Notes: generated from the sequence alone by a model not told the origin. A DNA stretch of 64,000 nt from CAZRQL01 sp964602415 (GCA_964602415.1 CAZRQL010000004.1:86018-150017), one strand, 5' to 3'. Positions 8,866-19,371 are shown, numbered from the stretch's first letter. A program made the numbers and translations.

Positions 8866-11800
8866 ATGATAAAAAAGATTACTATTTTTTATTTTGTGCT
8901 TGTCGCAGGGGTTTCTCTGCTCAAGGCACAAGACGGTACAACCCTGGGAACTGAGTTCATGTTTGGTTTTCCCCAAAACTATATCAATGACGTACAGCAG
9001 AACCCCGAAATTTTTGTGAGTGGCAAACCCGGCACAATCATCAAAATCTCCCAACCTGCCTACATCAGAAGACCTTGGCACGGTACTTACAAACTCAATG
9101 ACAAAGGCTACTGGGGCAGCGGGCCTTTGGAGCGGGGCGACGTGGCGGCTTTTGGTGATGGCAAAAACCAGTTGGGTATCCTTTTGGAAGCGAGCGACAC
9201 TGTCTCGGTGTATATCAACAGCTTGCGCGAGTACAGTGCCGATGGTACAGTGGTTTTGCCTATCCCGTCTTTGGGCAAAGAGTACTATGTATCTGCCTAT
9301 AAGGAAAACTTCAATCCATATTCTTCTGAATCACAAATACTCATAGTGGCAGCAGAGGACAGTACCAACGTTATGATTTGGCCGGCAGGCCCTACGAAAG
9401 TGCCCGCCAGAGGGCCTTTAGACCCCAAAAACGAACGAATCATACCCTCTCACGTCATACAACTCAAAAAAGGAGAATGTTACTTGGTGCAAGGCACTCA
9501 AGTAGGCAATACAGGAGGGGCAGACTTGACGGGCACAAGGGTCATGTCTTTTGCGCCTAATGGCCAAAGATGTAAACCAATCGCTGTGTATGGAGGCAAC
9601 GCCTGTACCAATGTAGGCATACCTGCCGGATGTGGCGGTTATTGCGATGTGGTCTTCGACCAGTCTTACCCCGTTATTTCTTGGGGCAAAGAATACATCG
9701 GTATGCCTCTGGCCAACCGAACTATGGACAGATTCCGAATTCTTGCCGCAGAAGACAGTACACTCATCTACCTGAACAACAGCCCCAACCCTCTGAGAGA
9801 CCAAGCCGGGAAGATTATTTACATCAACCAAGGCGGCTTTCATGAGCTCAACCATGCCACAGGCAATGCTCCCGAAGGCCCTACCAAAACACCTGTCTCA
9901 ATTAGAGGTTCAAAACCCATCGCCGTAACTCAATACTGTGCAAGCCGTACCTGCGAGGTATCACTTAGAAACCAAGGTGATCCTTTTTCTATCGAACTCT
10001 CGCCCAACGAGCAGCGCATTACCAAAATGGTATTCAATGTGTTTCAGATTAATGGAGGAGCACAACCCAAAACCTATACCGCCAATATTTTGGCTTTGCG
10101 CAAAGACATTGGCAGAATCACATTTGACGGAAGACCTATTGCCGAAGACAATTTTTACAAGCCGCCAACCCTTAGAACCATTGATGGAGAGGGGCTTACC
10201 TACGCCATTTTGCAAGGCATCACCCCCGGCACACACACCATCGAAGCCCCCAACGGCTTTGTGGGCACTGTTTATGAGATGGCGACAGACGAATCCTACG
10301 GCTACGCAATGGGGGCAAGGCTCGCACCGCTTAACTTCAAAAATGATTTTCTGGATGGCAAGTACCCACAAATCCGTCAAAATATTGACCCTAAAGATAT
10401 TTGCTCAGGTCTGGATGTGGTTTACACCATCAATGATGAACTGGGCAGGTACCGCTTCTTCACTTGGGATTTTGGAGACGGTACGACCCGCGTACGTCCT
10501 ATTGCCGACCGCAACGGACAAAGAGGCGATACAGTCAGACACACCTACAGCCGCTCGGGTACTTTTTATGTTACCGTAGGGGCATCCAAGAAACTCAACC
10601 CCGAAATATGCGACAACGTAGTGGAATATAAGTTTAGGGTAGTCATAGAACGCCGTCCCTTTGAAGGCATCCAGCCCAACGGCCCCCGCTCTGTTTGCCC
10701 CGACCAAAAAAATGTCCGCTACCGCACTTCCGCCGCAAACCGAACCATATACAAAGAGCTTTTTTGGGAAGTGGTCGGCAGAGGAGCAGGAATTGTTACT
10801 TTTGATAAAGATGGCAATAAAGTATTGGTCAAAAACCTGCGCGACACCACCGGAGAGGTTCGAGTGGATTGGGGCGAAGCCGACAATTTTGCCAGAGTCA
10901 AAGTAAGGGGCATAGAAAAATTAGGCTGTTGGAGTGATTTTGATTCTATTCGCGTGCGGGTGGGCAGAGACCCCGAAGTTCCGGCGGATACCGTGCAAGG
11001 CCCCGAAATAGTATGCTCTTCAGACCATAAATCCGCAACTTATGGCGTAAAAGAGCCGGGCGGCACTTCTTACTACTTCTGGAATATTTCGCCCAAAACA
11101 GGCTACCGCATCATAAATGCCAAAAAAGACAGTTCGCAAATCAATATCGAATGGCTTAAAGAAGCCTACGGCAAAACCTATACCATAAGAGTCAAAGAAG
11201 TGGACAGTGCCATCGTTACTTGCCTTCCTTTTACTGACCTGCCTGAGTTCAAGACTTATATCTATCCAAAAGCAGATACCGTGCTGGACATGATTTCGGT
11301 GAGCTATCCCCCTGCAGGGCAGGATGACGACCGCATCAACGTACAGTACGAACTCTTTGACAATGTATTCAATGGCGAGGAAATCGTATCCATGAGCAAA
11401 ACACGCCTTCAAAAGCGCGTCCTTGACCCCAAAACCCTCACCCAAATCGGCCAAACGGAGCTATCGGCCACCAATGGCAGGTTGAGCGACGGCCAAATCA
11501 AACCCCAAGAAGAACTATATGAATACTTTGCAACCGGAGTGGACAACTGTCCCTTGGGAGAACAGGCCGTGTTGCCTTCAGGTACTTTGAGAAGTATTTA
11601 TCTCAGGGCTGAAGCCAAAGAGGCCACAGTACCCAATACTCCTGCCGTTACTTCTTTGCAATGGACTCCTTTTGTAAACAGGCCTGATGTTACTTACAGC
11701 GTCTATCGAAAAACGGAATCTGAAGATTGGAAAGTTTACTCTACTGCGCCCTTAACACAAACAAGCATAGAGTACCAAAACGGAGACGAAGCCGTTGTAC

Positions 11801-12162
11801 ACCGGTACAAAATCCAAGCCCGCTACCGCTCGCGCAACGGCAACATGATAAACGTGTGGTCAAACGAGGCTTCGGTTATCCACGCCAAAGATGTATTTGG
11901 TACGCCTATGATGACCCCCAACGGCGACGGCAAAAATGATGTGCTCGTAATCGTAAACCTTCGCTCCCACCCTGTGGTAGGGCCTAAAAAAATGACCATA
12001 TTCAACCGCTGGGGACAAGTGGTCAATGCCATCGAAGACTACCAAAACGACTGGGCAGGCACAGGACCAAACGGTGAACAACTGGAAGGAACTTACTTTT
12101 ATGTAGTCATCGACTCACAAGGCGGCTTAGTAACCAGAGGAGCCGTGACGATTGTGAGATAA
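8866..12162 (+). CDS. Large secreted PKD protein with T9SS type B sorting domain
   Basis: A 1098-residue exported protein. It has a signal peptide at about 1-22 and a long N-terminal region resembling IgGFc-binding-type surface proteins (begins GTEFMFGFPQNY). A PKD domain lies at about 515-595 with the hallmark FTWDFGDGT. Further Ig-like beta regions follow, then a fibronectin-III-like segment (about 905-1000). The end is a gliding-motility-associated C-terminal domain (about 1008-1098: TPNGDGKND, FNRWGQVV, YFYVV), which is the T9SS type B sorting signal. It is probably attached to or released from the cell surface. The ligand is unknown. Confidence 0.85.
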   Translation: MIKKITIFYFVLVAGVSLLKAQDGTTLGTEFMFGFPQNYINDVQQNPEIFVSGKPGTIIKISQPAYIRRPWHGTYKLNDKGYWGSGPLERGDVAAFGDGKNQLGILLEASDTVSVYINSLREYSADGTVVLPIPSLGKEYYVSAYKENFNPYSSESQILIVAAEDSTNVMIWPAGPTKVPARGPLDPKNERIIPSHVIQLKKGECYLVQGTQVGNTGGADLTGTRVMSFAPNGQRCKPIAVYGGNACTNVGIPAGCGGYCDVVFDQSYPVISWGKEYIGMPLANRTMDRFRILAAEDSTLIYLNNSPNPLRDQAGKIIYINQGGFHELNHATGNAPEGPTKTPVSIRGSKPIAVTQYCASRTCEVSLRNQGDPFSIELSPNEQRITKMVFNVFQINGGAQPKTYTANILALRKDIGRITFDGRPIAEDNFYKPPTLRTIDGEGLTYAILQGITPGTHTIEAPNGFVGTVYEMATDESYGYAMGARLAPLNFKNDFLDGKYPQIRQNIDPKDICSGLDVVYTINDELGRYRFFTWDFGDGTTRVRPIADRNGQRGDTVRHTYSRSGTFYVTVGASKKLNPEICDNVVEYKFRVVIERRPFEGIQPNGPRSVCPDQKNVRYRTSAANRTIYKELFWEVVGRGAGIVTFDKDGNKVLVKNLRDTTGEVRVDWGEADNFARVKVRGIEKLGCWSDFDSIRVRVGRDPEVPADTVQGPEIVCSSDHKSATYGVKEPGGTSYYFWNISPKTGYRIINAKKDSSQINIEWLKEAYGKTYTIRVKEVDSAIVTCLPFTDLPEFKTYIYPKADTVLDMISVSYPPAGQDDDRINVQYELFDNVFNGEEIVSMSKTRLQKRVLDPKTLTQIGQTELSATNGRLSDGQIKPQEELYEYFATGVDNCPLGEQAVLPSGTLRSIYLRAEAKEATVPNTPAVTSLQWTPFVNRPDVTYSVYRKTESEDWKVYSTAPLTQTSIEYQNGDEAVVHRYKIQARYRSRNGNMINVWSNEASVIHAKDVFGTPMMTPNGDGKNDVLVIVNLRSHPVVGPKKMTIFNRWGQVVNAIEDYQNDWAGTGPNGEQLEGTYFYVVIDSQGGLVTRGAVTIVR

Positions 12163-12182
12163 ATCTTTTTTGCACCCAATCA

Positions 12183-12219
12183 AAAAAACCTTACTTGCTA
12201 TGTGCAGGTAAGGTTTTTT
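12183..12219 (+). terminator. Strong intrinsic terminator
   Basis: CCTTACTTGC pairs with GCAGGTAAGG (one G-T wobble) around a TATGT loop and is followed by six T. Seven A precede it, so it could also act on the other strand. It ends the 8866-12162 transcript. Confidence 0.85.
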
Positions 12220-12340
12220 GTTTTAAACCCTGATTACAAAATAAATTTTTCTTAATGCTTAATCCGTGTTTTTTTACAGAAAATCATCAACACCAATTGC
12301 TAACATTTCTTAACAATCCAAAATCTTTGCTGTTACGTTA

Positions 12341-12348
12341 TAGGTTTG
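12341..12348 (+). promoter_or_regulatory. Bacteroidota -7 element TAGGTTTG
   Basis: An exact match to TAnnTTTG, 16 nt before the ATG at 12365. It implies a 5' leader of about 10 nt and separate transcription of the large type A T9SS protein. Confidence 0.6.
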
Positions 12349-12364
12349 TATAAAATTTTTTATT

Positions 12365-15300
12365 ATGCACAAAATAATATTGCCATTTGCAATTCTGCTA
12401 TGTTCTCTAAACGTACATGCACAACGAACGATTTGGATAGAGACATTTGAGGATTTGGCGGCAGGCACGACAACCGATGCAGGCACAACAGCCTGGACAC
12501 GAGATGTCAGCACTGCCAACCTTGGCGGAGGCGACTTTTTTGAAGTCAGAGAGATTGATTATTGGAATGGAGGGGCTCCCTCTTTTACCGCGGGCGACAG
12601 AAGAGCCTTTGGTTCGGGCAACATAGGGGGAGCAAGCCCCAACAACATAGCCAGTTGGACGAGCCAAGCCATAGACATATCCGCATACACCTGCACCGGT
12701 TGCAGCGGGGTGAATGTGTCGGTGGATGTATGGGAAACAGGTGCATTGGATTTAGGAGACAATGTAAAAGTCCAGTACAGCCTAAATGGTGGTAGTTCGT
12801 GGACTAACATAGTAAACATAACCGATGACCCGATTAGTTACGATATCTCAAACAGACCCAATGCGGAATGGAGTGCCGAAAATGTATTTGGCTGCGGCAT
12901 AGGCGCAGGAACCTCTGCGGCCACCATAATCGTAAGGGTGCTCATACAGTCCGATGACGACGCGGGCAATAACGAAACCTATTTTTTTGACAATGTGAGG
13001 GTCTCTGCCACGGGGCTTACATTTACGGAAGTGGCTTCCTCTGCCGGCATCACGGTCGGAGGACTCGATAAAGACGGGGGCAACCTATGGGCTGACCTGA
13101 ACAATGACGGCTGCCTGGATTTATTTGTTAATCTTAACAACGACAACGGCAGGCTATTTCTGCAAAATCTATCATCGGGAAGATGTGCGGGCACTTTTAC
13201 AGACAGAGGCAACGACGGCACCAACCCAATATTCAGAGATGAGCAGTTTTCCTCAAGATGGGCAGAAAGAAGTATCGTAGCCGGAGATATGAACAACGAC
13301 GGCTATCTGGACATCGCGCGCAACAGCAACCCTTTTTTCACCATCCACTACAACAACGGGATTGACGGGACGGTAACTTTTGGTAACCTTGCAACTTATC
13401 AACACAGCATTCGGGGCTTCAATAATATTCTTTACACCGATCAAAACAATTTCAACACCGAAGGGCTGGCTTACCTTGACTACAACCTTGACGGCTGGCT
13501 TGACCTCATCATTGACAACCACAATACCGGAACGCTGGCATTCCAAAAAGTTGTCTCCACCAATGCAGCCAATTGCAGGACTGACTTTTTCAATCTGATT
13601 AGCTCGTCTAATACAGGGCTTAACGCATCGGTGTCTGACGGCGATTACCTTGCAACGGGAGACTACGACGACGATGGGAAATTGGATTTTATAGTCAGAA
13701 AAGACGGCGATGCCAACGATCTTTTCAGAAACAATTTCACCAACCCAACGGTTACTACCTACTTTTCGCTTGATTTGATGGGCAACACCAATTTTACCGA
13801 TGCCGATAACAACGACAAAGGCGGCTGTGCTTTTGTGGACTTGGACAATGACGGAGATCTAGATTTGATTTGGACATCAAGAGGCGATGGAACAGGCAAT
13901 TTCAACACAACCATCTGGGAAAGAACAGGTACGACTTGGACACTCAGGGGTGCGCCCATATACATGACCTACGAACAAGCAATAGACTGCGTAACCTTTG
14001 GCGATGTGGACAGCGACGGAGACTACGATCTATTTTTTAGCAATAGCAACAACAACAACGGCGCGGGATACCTGCTCATCAACAACTACGACCCCGATAA
14101 TTCCGATAACAACTTCACTTTTTCTCGGCACGCTTACAAAAACTGCAGCGGTATCATCGTCCCGGAAGCAAGAAACGGCGAATCCACCACTTTGGTGGAC
14201 TACGACCACGACGGAGACTTGGATTTGTATGTGGTGCACACCAACCAAGACAACAGACTGTACAAAAACAATACACTTTCTACTTCGTCTCCTGCATCAG
14301 CGCGCAACTATATGCAAGTGCGGGTGGTAATGCAAAACGAGACCAGTGCAGCCACCGACATCTACAACCGCACCATGATAGGGGCCAACGTTACGCTTTG
14401 GGACTCTACCTTCAACCGCAGGATCGGCGGCACACAAACTTTGAGCGGGGCACGCGGGCATGGTTCGCAAGACCCTCATATCATGTATTTTGGGGGGCTG
14501 AACCGCTTCGCTACTTACAAGCTGGTGGTTCGCTACCCTCGGATGGGCACACTGGCACGCTGGACAGATACCATCACGGTAGTACCTGCTCAGATTGCAT
14601 CGCCTCTGGGAGGCCATGCTTTTCAAACTTTGACTGTGGCGCGCCCGGGTGAGTTTTTTGGCATCAACAACCCATGCAACGATTTGATACAATGCGAAAA
14701 TAAAGCCACAGGCATCAGAGGGCCGGGCGGTGTGGGCAGCACAAGCGCAGGGGATGTATTGTCCCTTTGGCTTAGGGGCGCAAACATCAACCTCAGCAAT
14801 GGCGCGGCCATCAGCCAGTGGGACGAGCTATCAGGCAAAAACAACCATGCCGTACAAACCTCTGCCACCAACCGCCCCACTTACGTGGCTGCATCGGCCA
14901 ACCTCAACAACCGCCAAGCTGTTTCTTTCAACAGCTCAAGCCGACAGTTTTTTGCCATAGCCGACGGGGTAGTGGACAGCACCATCCTATCTAAAACCAA
15001 CACCATTTTTGTGGTAGGTTCTAGAAGTGCGAGTTCTTCAGCTGCCGATTACGCTTTGTACGCCAGCAACCAAGAGAAAGGAACCGCACCGACGGCCACA
15101 GATGCTTATGACGGCGGAGGACATCCGGGGTTCAATCGCTACGAGTTCAACATGGGCTTCAACGCCTCGGGAGTGCCAAGAGTGGACATAGAGGACAACC
15201 AAAACACCGTCTTCACAACCATCACCACCACAAGCGGAGCCACCGGAGCAGAGCCTCAGATTATTACTTTTGAATACCAGCAAGACGGTGTCTCGTCCCT

Positions 15301-17245
15301 ATACCGCAATGCAGCCAGCTTGGGCACTGCCGTAGCCCCAAAAACCAGTGTCTCGCCCCGCACCTTGCTCATAGGCGGACATGGCTCAAACAACACTAGC
15401 CTACCAAGATATTTTGATGGTGAAATAGCTGAAATCATTGTTTACAACAAAAAAATCAACAAAGCCCAACAAAGAATCATCGAAAACGCCATGGCCGCCA
15501 GATACGGCATCAGCTTGGCTACCACTACCACAGCACCGACCGTTTCGAGGGTGCAAAATGCCCAAAGCGATGTAGGCTCAGACAATAGAACAGCTACTTT
15601 CGGTTCTGCCATAACAGCTGGCAATCTTTTGGTAGTTTCTTCAGCTCACTACGGGCCTTCCAGCGGCAATGCTCCGGCTACTCCCGGTATTGAAGGGTCG
15701 GGCTGGACAGGGCCTATCATCAGAAACGAGGACCCTACCGGAACAAAAAGAGGCATAGCTTTTTGGTATAAGATAGCTTCCAGCGGCGAGCCAACCGCCG
15801 TTACCGTAAACTGGGGCACCAACCGCCATCGGGTCATCGCCCAAGAGTTTAGCGTGAGCAATGGCAATTTTGATTTGTCTGGTGTGCAATCGGCTACCAA
15901 TGCGGGAGGTGCTGCTTCAGCCTCCACAGGTACGACTCCGTCTGTAACTTCTGACTATTCCTTAGTGGTAGGCTTTTTGGGGACTATCAACACAACAGGG
16001 GCAGTGTCAGGTTGGGCAAGCATGGCTCTGTCAGGCAACATAGGCAGCTCTGAGAGTACAGTCTCACACTGGACAGCTTTTGGGCTTTCCAGTGCCGCCG
16101 GTACCAAAACCAGCACGGTCAGCTATGCGACATCAAGGAATTTTGCATCGGGTATTTTGGCTGTGCCCATCAACGTAGGCAATACCTCCGGTTCGGCCTA
16201 CAACTATGCCTCTACCCATGGAGAAGACGTGGCCGGCTTGGGGCAAGAAATAGGCAGTTGCAACCGCCAACGCGATGCACAAGGCCCCGGCCCTGTGCGC
16301 ATGTGGAATCCCACAAACCTTAATGATAGCGAATACCTCTTGTGGGGACATAACGAACTGGCCATGAACAGCAACGGCATCTCCAACCCCGTCGGCACAG
16401 CCAACAAAGCCGCCGTGGACGGTGGTGGGACTGAGACACTCGAAAAACGCCTCAACCGAGTTTGGAGGGTAACAGAAACGGGAGAAATCGGAACAGTGAA
16501 TTTTTCAATTGACCTCTCTACCGTGCCGGGCAACAAAAGAGAAGTTGATTTGAGGCTCATCGTGGACAGCGACGGGGATTTTTCTGAAGGTTCTACTTCA
16601 TACACAGGAACGTTTGATGCCATTACCCAAATATTTACCGTAACAGGCAAAGTCAATTTTGCGGATGCGCAGTTTTTTACAATTGCCTCTGTGAATGAAG
16701 CGTTTACACCGCTACCCATACAAATCATCAGTTTTGATGCCTCTATGTGGCACAAGAAAGCCGTTATTGACTGGCAAATCGAAAACGAGCAGAACCTCGA
16801 CTATTTTGTAGTAGAAAAAAGTCAAAATGGCCAAACTTGGGAGTCCATCGGGCAGGTCAAGGCAAACAAACTGCCTCTCTACAAAACCTTTGACGAAAAG
16901 CCTTATTTGGGAACTTCATACTATCGCCTGAAAATAAGAAGTTTGGACGGTGAAATTGAGTACTCCAAAGTGGCGGTATTGCAAAATGATTTTCTCACAC
17001 CCGAGCACATCTACATAGCCCCCAACCCATCAACAGGCGTTTTCAATGTGCTTGTTGAGGGCGAAGGATTTGATGAGGTGATTGATTTGCAAATCCTCAA
17101 TACTTCAGGAATCAGTGTTTACAACACATCCATTCCTGTTCGCAACGTCATAAACTTGAATCTGAGCTTTTTACCCAAAGGCATCTATCTGGCAAAATTC
17201 GCTCAGGGTCAGACCGTGGCAGTCAAACGGATTTTAATTGAGTAA
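12365..17245 (+). CDS. Giant secreted FG-GAP/UnbV/LamG protein with T9SS type A sorting domain
   Basis: A 1626-residue exported protein. A signal peptide (1-19, ending HAQ) precedes an N-terminal beta domain (about 30-215). Then come at least seven FG-GAP/VCBS-like calcium-loop repeats (about 220-635; e.g. DLNNDGCLDLF, DMNNDGYLDI, DYDHDGDLDLY) and an ASPIC/UnbV-like domain (about 645-760). A concanavalin-A/LamG-like domain follows (about 795-1050; WLRGANINL, IAEIIVYN). Further beta domains lead to a type A T9SS sorting domain (about 1553-1626; APNPSTGVF, LPKGIYLAKF). It is probably a calcium-dependent surface adhesin. No catalytic motif is seen. Confidence 0.87.
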   Translation: MHKIILPFAILLCSLNVHAQRTIWIETFEDLAAGTTTDAGTTAWTRDVSTANLGGGDFFEVREIDYWNGGAPSFTAGDRRAFGSGNIGGASPNNIASWTSQAIDISAYTCTGCSGVNVSVDVWETGALDLGDNVKVQYSLNGGSSWTNIVNITDDPISYDISNRPNAEWSAENVFGCGIGAGTSAATIIVRVLIQSDDDAGNNETYFFDNVRVSATGLTFTEVASSAGITVGGLDKDGGNLWADLNNDGCLDLFVNLNNDNGRLFLQNLSSGRCAGTFTDRGNDGTNPIFRDEQFSSRWAERSIVAGDMNNDGYLDIARNSNPFFTIHYNNGIDGTVTFGNLATYQHSIRGFNNILYTDQNNFNTEGLAYLDYNLDGWLDLIIDNHNTGTLAFQKVVSTNAANCRTDFFNLISSSNTGLNASVSDGDYLATGDYDDDGKLDFIVRKDGDANDLFRNNFTNPTVTTYFSLDLMGNTNFTDADNNDKGGCAFVDLDNDGDLDLIWTSRGDGTGNFNTTIWERTGTTWTLRGAPIYMTYEQAIDCVTFGDVDSDGDYDLFFSNSNNNNGAGYLLINNYDPDNSDNNFTFSRHAYKNCSGIIVPEARNGESTTLVDYDHDGDLDLYVVHTNQDNRLYKNNTLSTSSPASARNYMQVRVVMQNETSAATDIYNRTMIGANVTLWDSTFNRRIGGTQTLSGARGHGSQDPHIMYFGGLNRFATYKLVVRYPRMGTLARWTDTITVVPAQIASPLGGHAFQTLTVARPGEFFGINNPCNDLIQCENKATGIRGPGGVGSTSAGDVLSLWLRGANINLSNGAAISQWDELSGKNNHAVQTSATNRPTYVAASANLNNRQAVSFNSSSRQFFAIADGVVDSTILSKTNTIFVVGSRSASSSAADYALYASNQEKGTAPTATDAYDGGGHPGFNRYEFNMGFNASGVPRVDIEDNQNTVFTTITTTSGATGAEPQIITFEYQQDGVSSLYRNAASLGTAVAPKTSVSPRTLLIGGHGSNNTSLPRYFDGEIAEIIVYNKKINKAQQRIIENAMAARYGISLATTTTAPTVSRVQNAQSDVGSDNRTATFGSAITAGNLLVVSSAHYGPSSGNAPATPGIEGSGWTGPIIRNEDPTGTKRGIAFWYKIASSGEPTAVTVNWGTNRHRVIAQEFSVSNGNFDLSGVQSATNAGGAASASTGTTPSVTSDYSLVVGFLGTINTTGAVSGWASMALSGNIGSSESTVSHWTAFGLSSAAGTKTSTVSYATSRNFASGILAVPINVGNTSGSAYNYASTHGEDVAGLGQEIGSCNRQRDAQGPGPVRMWNPTNLNDSEYLLWGHNELAMNSNGISNPVGTANKAAVDGGGTETLEKRLNRVWRVTETGEIGTVNFSIDLSTVPGNKREVDLRLIVDSDGDFSEGSTSYTGTFDAITQIFTVTGKVNFADAQFFTIASVNEAFTPLPIQIISFDASMWHKKAVIDWQIENEQNLDYFVVEKSQNGQTWESIGQVKANKLPLYKTFDEKPYLGTSYYRLKIRSLDGEIEYSKVAVLQNDFLTPEHIYIAPNPSTGVFNVLVEGEGFDEVIDLQILNTSGISVYNTSIPVRNVINLNLSFLPKGIYLAKFAQGQTVAVKRILIE

Positions 17246-17270
17246 GTAGTTCGGGAAAAATAAGTTTGTA

Positions 17271-17306
17271 AAGCTAAGTTGGGGGTGAATCCAACTTAGC
17301 TTTTTT
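17271..17306 (+). terminator. Strong intrinsic terminator
   Basis: AAGCTAAGTTGG (17271-17282) is perfectly complementary to CCAACTTAGCTT (17291-17302) around a short loop, and a T run follows. It lies 26 nt after the stop of the giant T9SS protein. Confidence 0.9.
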
Positions 17307-17399
17307 CTTGACCGACTAAGTGACGGGCTTTACATGCCGTTGGCTGTAGAGTTTGTGAATTGTAGTGCGGTTTTTATCGGAGTTCAAAAAGATTTGGTA

Positions 17400-17407
17400 T
17401 AGATTTG
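17400..17407 (+). promoter_or_regulatory. Bacteroidota -7 element TAGATTTG
   Basis: An exact TAnnTTTG match, 16 nt before the ATG of the potassium transporter gene at 17424. Confidence 0.6.
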
Positions 17408-17423
17408 CGTAGTTTATTGCGGT

Positions 17424-19343
17424 ATGCTTTTTCTGATAGACCGGCTTAAAAGTATTATTTACGATAGCAAGTCGCGCGCGCTAAAGATTCTGGACTTTGC
17501 AGTGGTGGTAAACCTTGTGATTGCGACAGGCTTTTTGGTGTTGAGGTACGGCTTTTACTACTACAGCCGTGAAGAGCTTGACGTTGTATTTGAGTTATTT
17601 GACTACAATTTTTGGTTTTTCACACTGGCTTTCGGTGTCAGGTTGATTTTTGAAGACAGCATCGTTGATACGTTGAAAAAATCTTGGTTTGAAGCCTCGA
17701 TTATAGTTTTTTCGGTTTTCCACCTACTTTTTGACTACAGGGTACAAGAACGGTTTTTTATTCTTCTGGGCTTGGCAGAGAGGGAGGATGACTTTTTGAG
17801 CTATCAGTACATTATTACAGTGATTTTGCTGATTTTGATGGGCATAGAACTGGTTCGTTTCAGTGCTCTGTTGGGTCGTTTGAAGATTTCGTTTGCAGCA
17901 ACGTTCCTGTATAGTTTCATTATCTTGATACTCGGCGGTGCTTTTTTGTTGACGCTGCCCGCCATGACAGAAGGAAAAGCCGGTATGATTTCCAAAGAAG
18001 AAAGCATGCCGTTTATAGATGCTCTTTTTACTTCTACCAGTGCGGCTTGCGTTACGGGTTTGTCAGTAGAGCATACAGGGGCTTATTTTACGCTCAAAGG
18101 GCAACTGGTGATTTTGTTTTTGATTCAGATTGGGGGTATCGGGATTGTTTCTTTTGCCACCTTTTTTGCCACTTTTCTCTCCAAAGGAGTGGGAATCAAG
18201 CAACAATCCATGATTCAAGATTACTTAAACAGCGAATCTCTGGCCGCTACCAAAGGCTTGCTCCGAAAAATTATCTTTATCACTTTGCTGGTAGAAAGTG
18301 TAGGCTCGGTGTTTATCTTTTATTCTTGGGGGCAGGAAATTAAGTTTCCCAATACTGCATCAAAGATTTATTTTTCTGTTTTTCACTCTGTTTCAGCTTT
18401 TTGCAATGCGGGCTTCAGTCTTTTTGGCTCAGGGCTTTACACCGATGAAGACCCCGATTTGCTCGGTGAACACAGGCTTTTGCAGGCGGAACGAGGCGAA
18501 ACTGATGCCGCCCAGCCCGATGCCATTATGAACGTCAAACGCATGTACGGGCTTCACTTTGTGATAGCTTGGATTATTGTGTTGGGCAGCATAGGATTTA
18601 GTACCATAGACGACTTACGTCGAAAGCTAAAGTTGAAAAAAATCCTCAAGGGAGATTGGAACAATTGGAATATCAGCACCATAGCCAGCGTAAACACGAC
18701 CGTGCTGTTGATTTTGATGGGAACCATCGGTTTTTTGGTGTTGGAGTTTGAGCAAATGCGTGATAGAAACATTTTTCAAGCCCTCAACACGGCATTTTTT
18801 CAGTCCGTCACGTGCAGAACAGCCGGATTCAACACCATAGATTTTTCGCAAATCCAGCCTTCCACAGCCATCATGTGCATCTTTTTGATGTTTATAGGGG
18901 CATCGCCCGGTTCTTGCGGAGGCGGAGTAAAAACCTCGACATTTTATTTGATTCTGCTGTCTTCCATTGCCAACATCAGCGGACATGAGCACATCGTATT
19001 GGGCAGACGAACAATACCAAAAGACTTGATTATTAAGGCTTTTGCTGTTTTTATTTTTGCAGCCACTTACAACATCATTATTATATTTTGTCTTTCCATT
19101 ACCGAAAGCCATCTTATAGAGCAGGGCAGGTTGCTGGAGGTTGTTTTTGAAGGTATTTCTGCTTTTACTACTACAGGTTTGAGCATGGGAATCACCTCAG
19201 AACTAACGGATTGGGGCAAAATGCTCATCATACTGTCCATGTATATCGGCAGGGTTGGGACACTGACCCTTGCCATAGCACTTTCCAAAAAAGCAATTTC
19301 AAAATCGTACCAATACCCCGACGGATACATCATGGTAGGATAA
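17424..19343 (+). CDS. trkH: TrkH/KtrB-type potassium transporter with N-terminal extension
   Basis: A 639-residue inner-membrane protein. The C-terminal two thirds carries the four pseudo-repeats of K+ transporters, each with a selectivity-filter loop: TSAACVTGLS, SVSAFCNAGFS, SVTCRTAGFNTID and SAFTTTGLSMG. The first about 150 residues add several extra transmembrane helices before the TrkH core, giving a longer protein than classical TrkH or KtrB. K+ uptake normally needs a cytoplasmic TrkA/KtrA regulator, which is not in this window. The following SDR gene starts 28 nt downstream and may be co-transcribed. Confidence 0.9.
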   Translation: MLFLIDRLKSIIYDSKSRALKILDFAVVVNLVIATGFLVLRYGFYYYSREELDVVFELFDYNFWFFTLAFGVRLIFEDSIVDTLKKSWFEASIIVFSVFHLLFDYRVQERFFILLGLAEREDDFLSYQYIITVILLILMGIELVRFSALLGRLKISFAATFLYSFIILILGGAFLLTLPAMTEGKAGMISKEESMPFIDALFTSTSAACVTGLSVEHTGAYFTLKGQLVILFLIQIGGIGIVSFATFFATFLSKGVGIKQQSMIQDYLNSESLAATKGLLRKIIFITLLVESVGSVFIFYSWGQEIKFPNTASKIYFSVFHSVSAFCNAGFSLFGSGLYTDEDPDLLGEHRLLQAERGETDAAQPDAIMNVKRMYGLHFVIAWIIVLGSIGFSTIDDLRRKLKLKKILKGDWNNWNISTIASVNTTVLLILMGTIGFLVLEFEQMRDRNIFQALNTAFFQSVTCRTAGFNTIDFSQIQPSTAIMCIFLMFIGASPGSCGGGVKTSTFYLILLSSIANISGHEHIVLGRRTIPKDLIIKAFAVFIFAATYNIIIIFCLSITESHLIEQGRLLEVVFEGISAFTTTGLSMGITSELTDWGKMLIILSMYIGRVGTLTLAIALSKKAISKSYQYPDGYIMVG

Positions 19344-19371
19344 GACAACACCAAACCAAAAAGTTTTCTAT

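Noticed and set aside
13021..14270. DNA-level tandem repeats in the giant adhesin gene
   Set aside because: The repeats are degenerate at the protein level (calcium-loop motifs) and not near-identical DNA repeats, so they are domains, not a repeat array or CRISPR.
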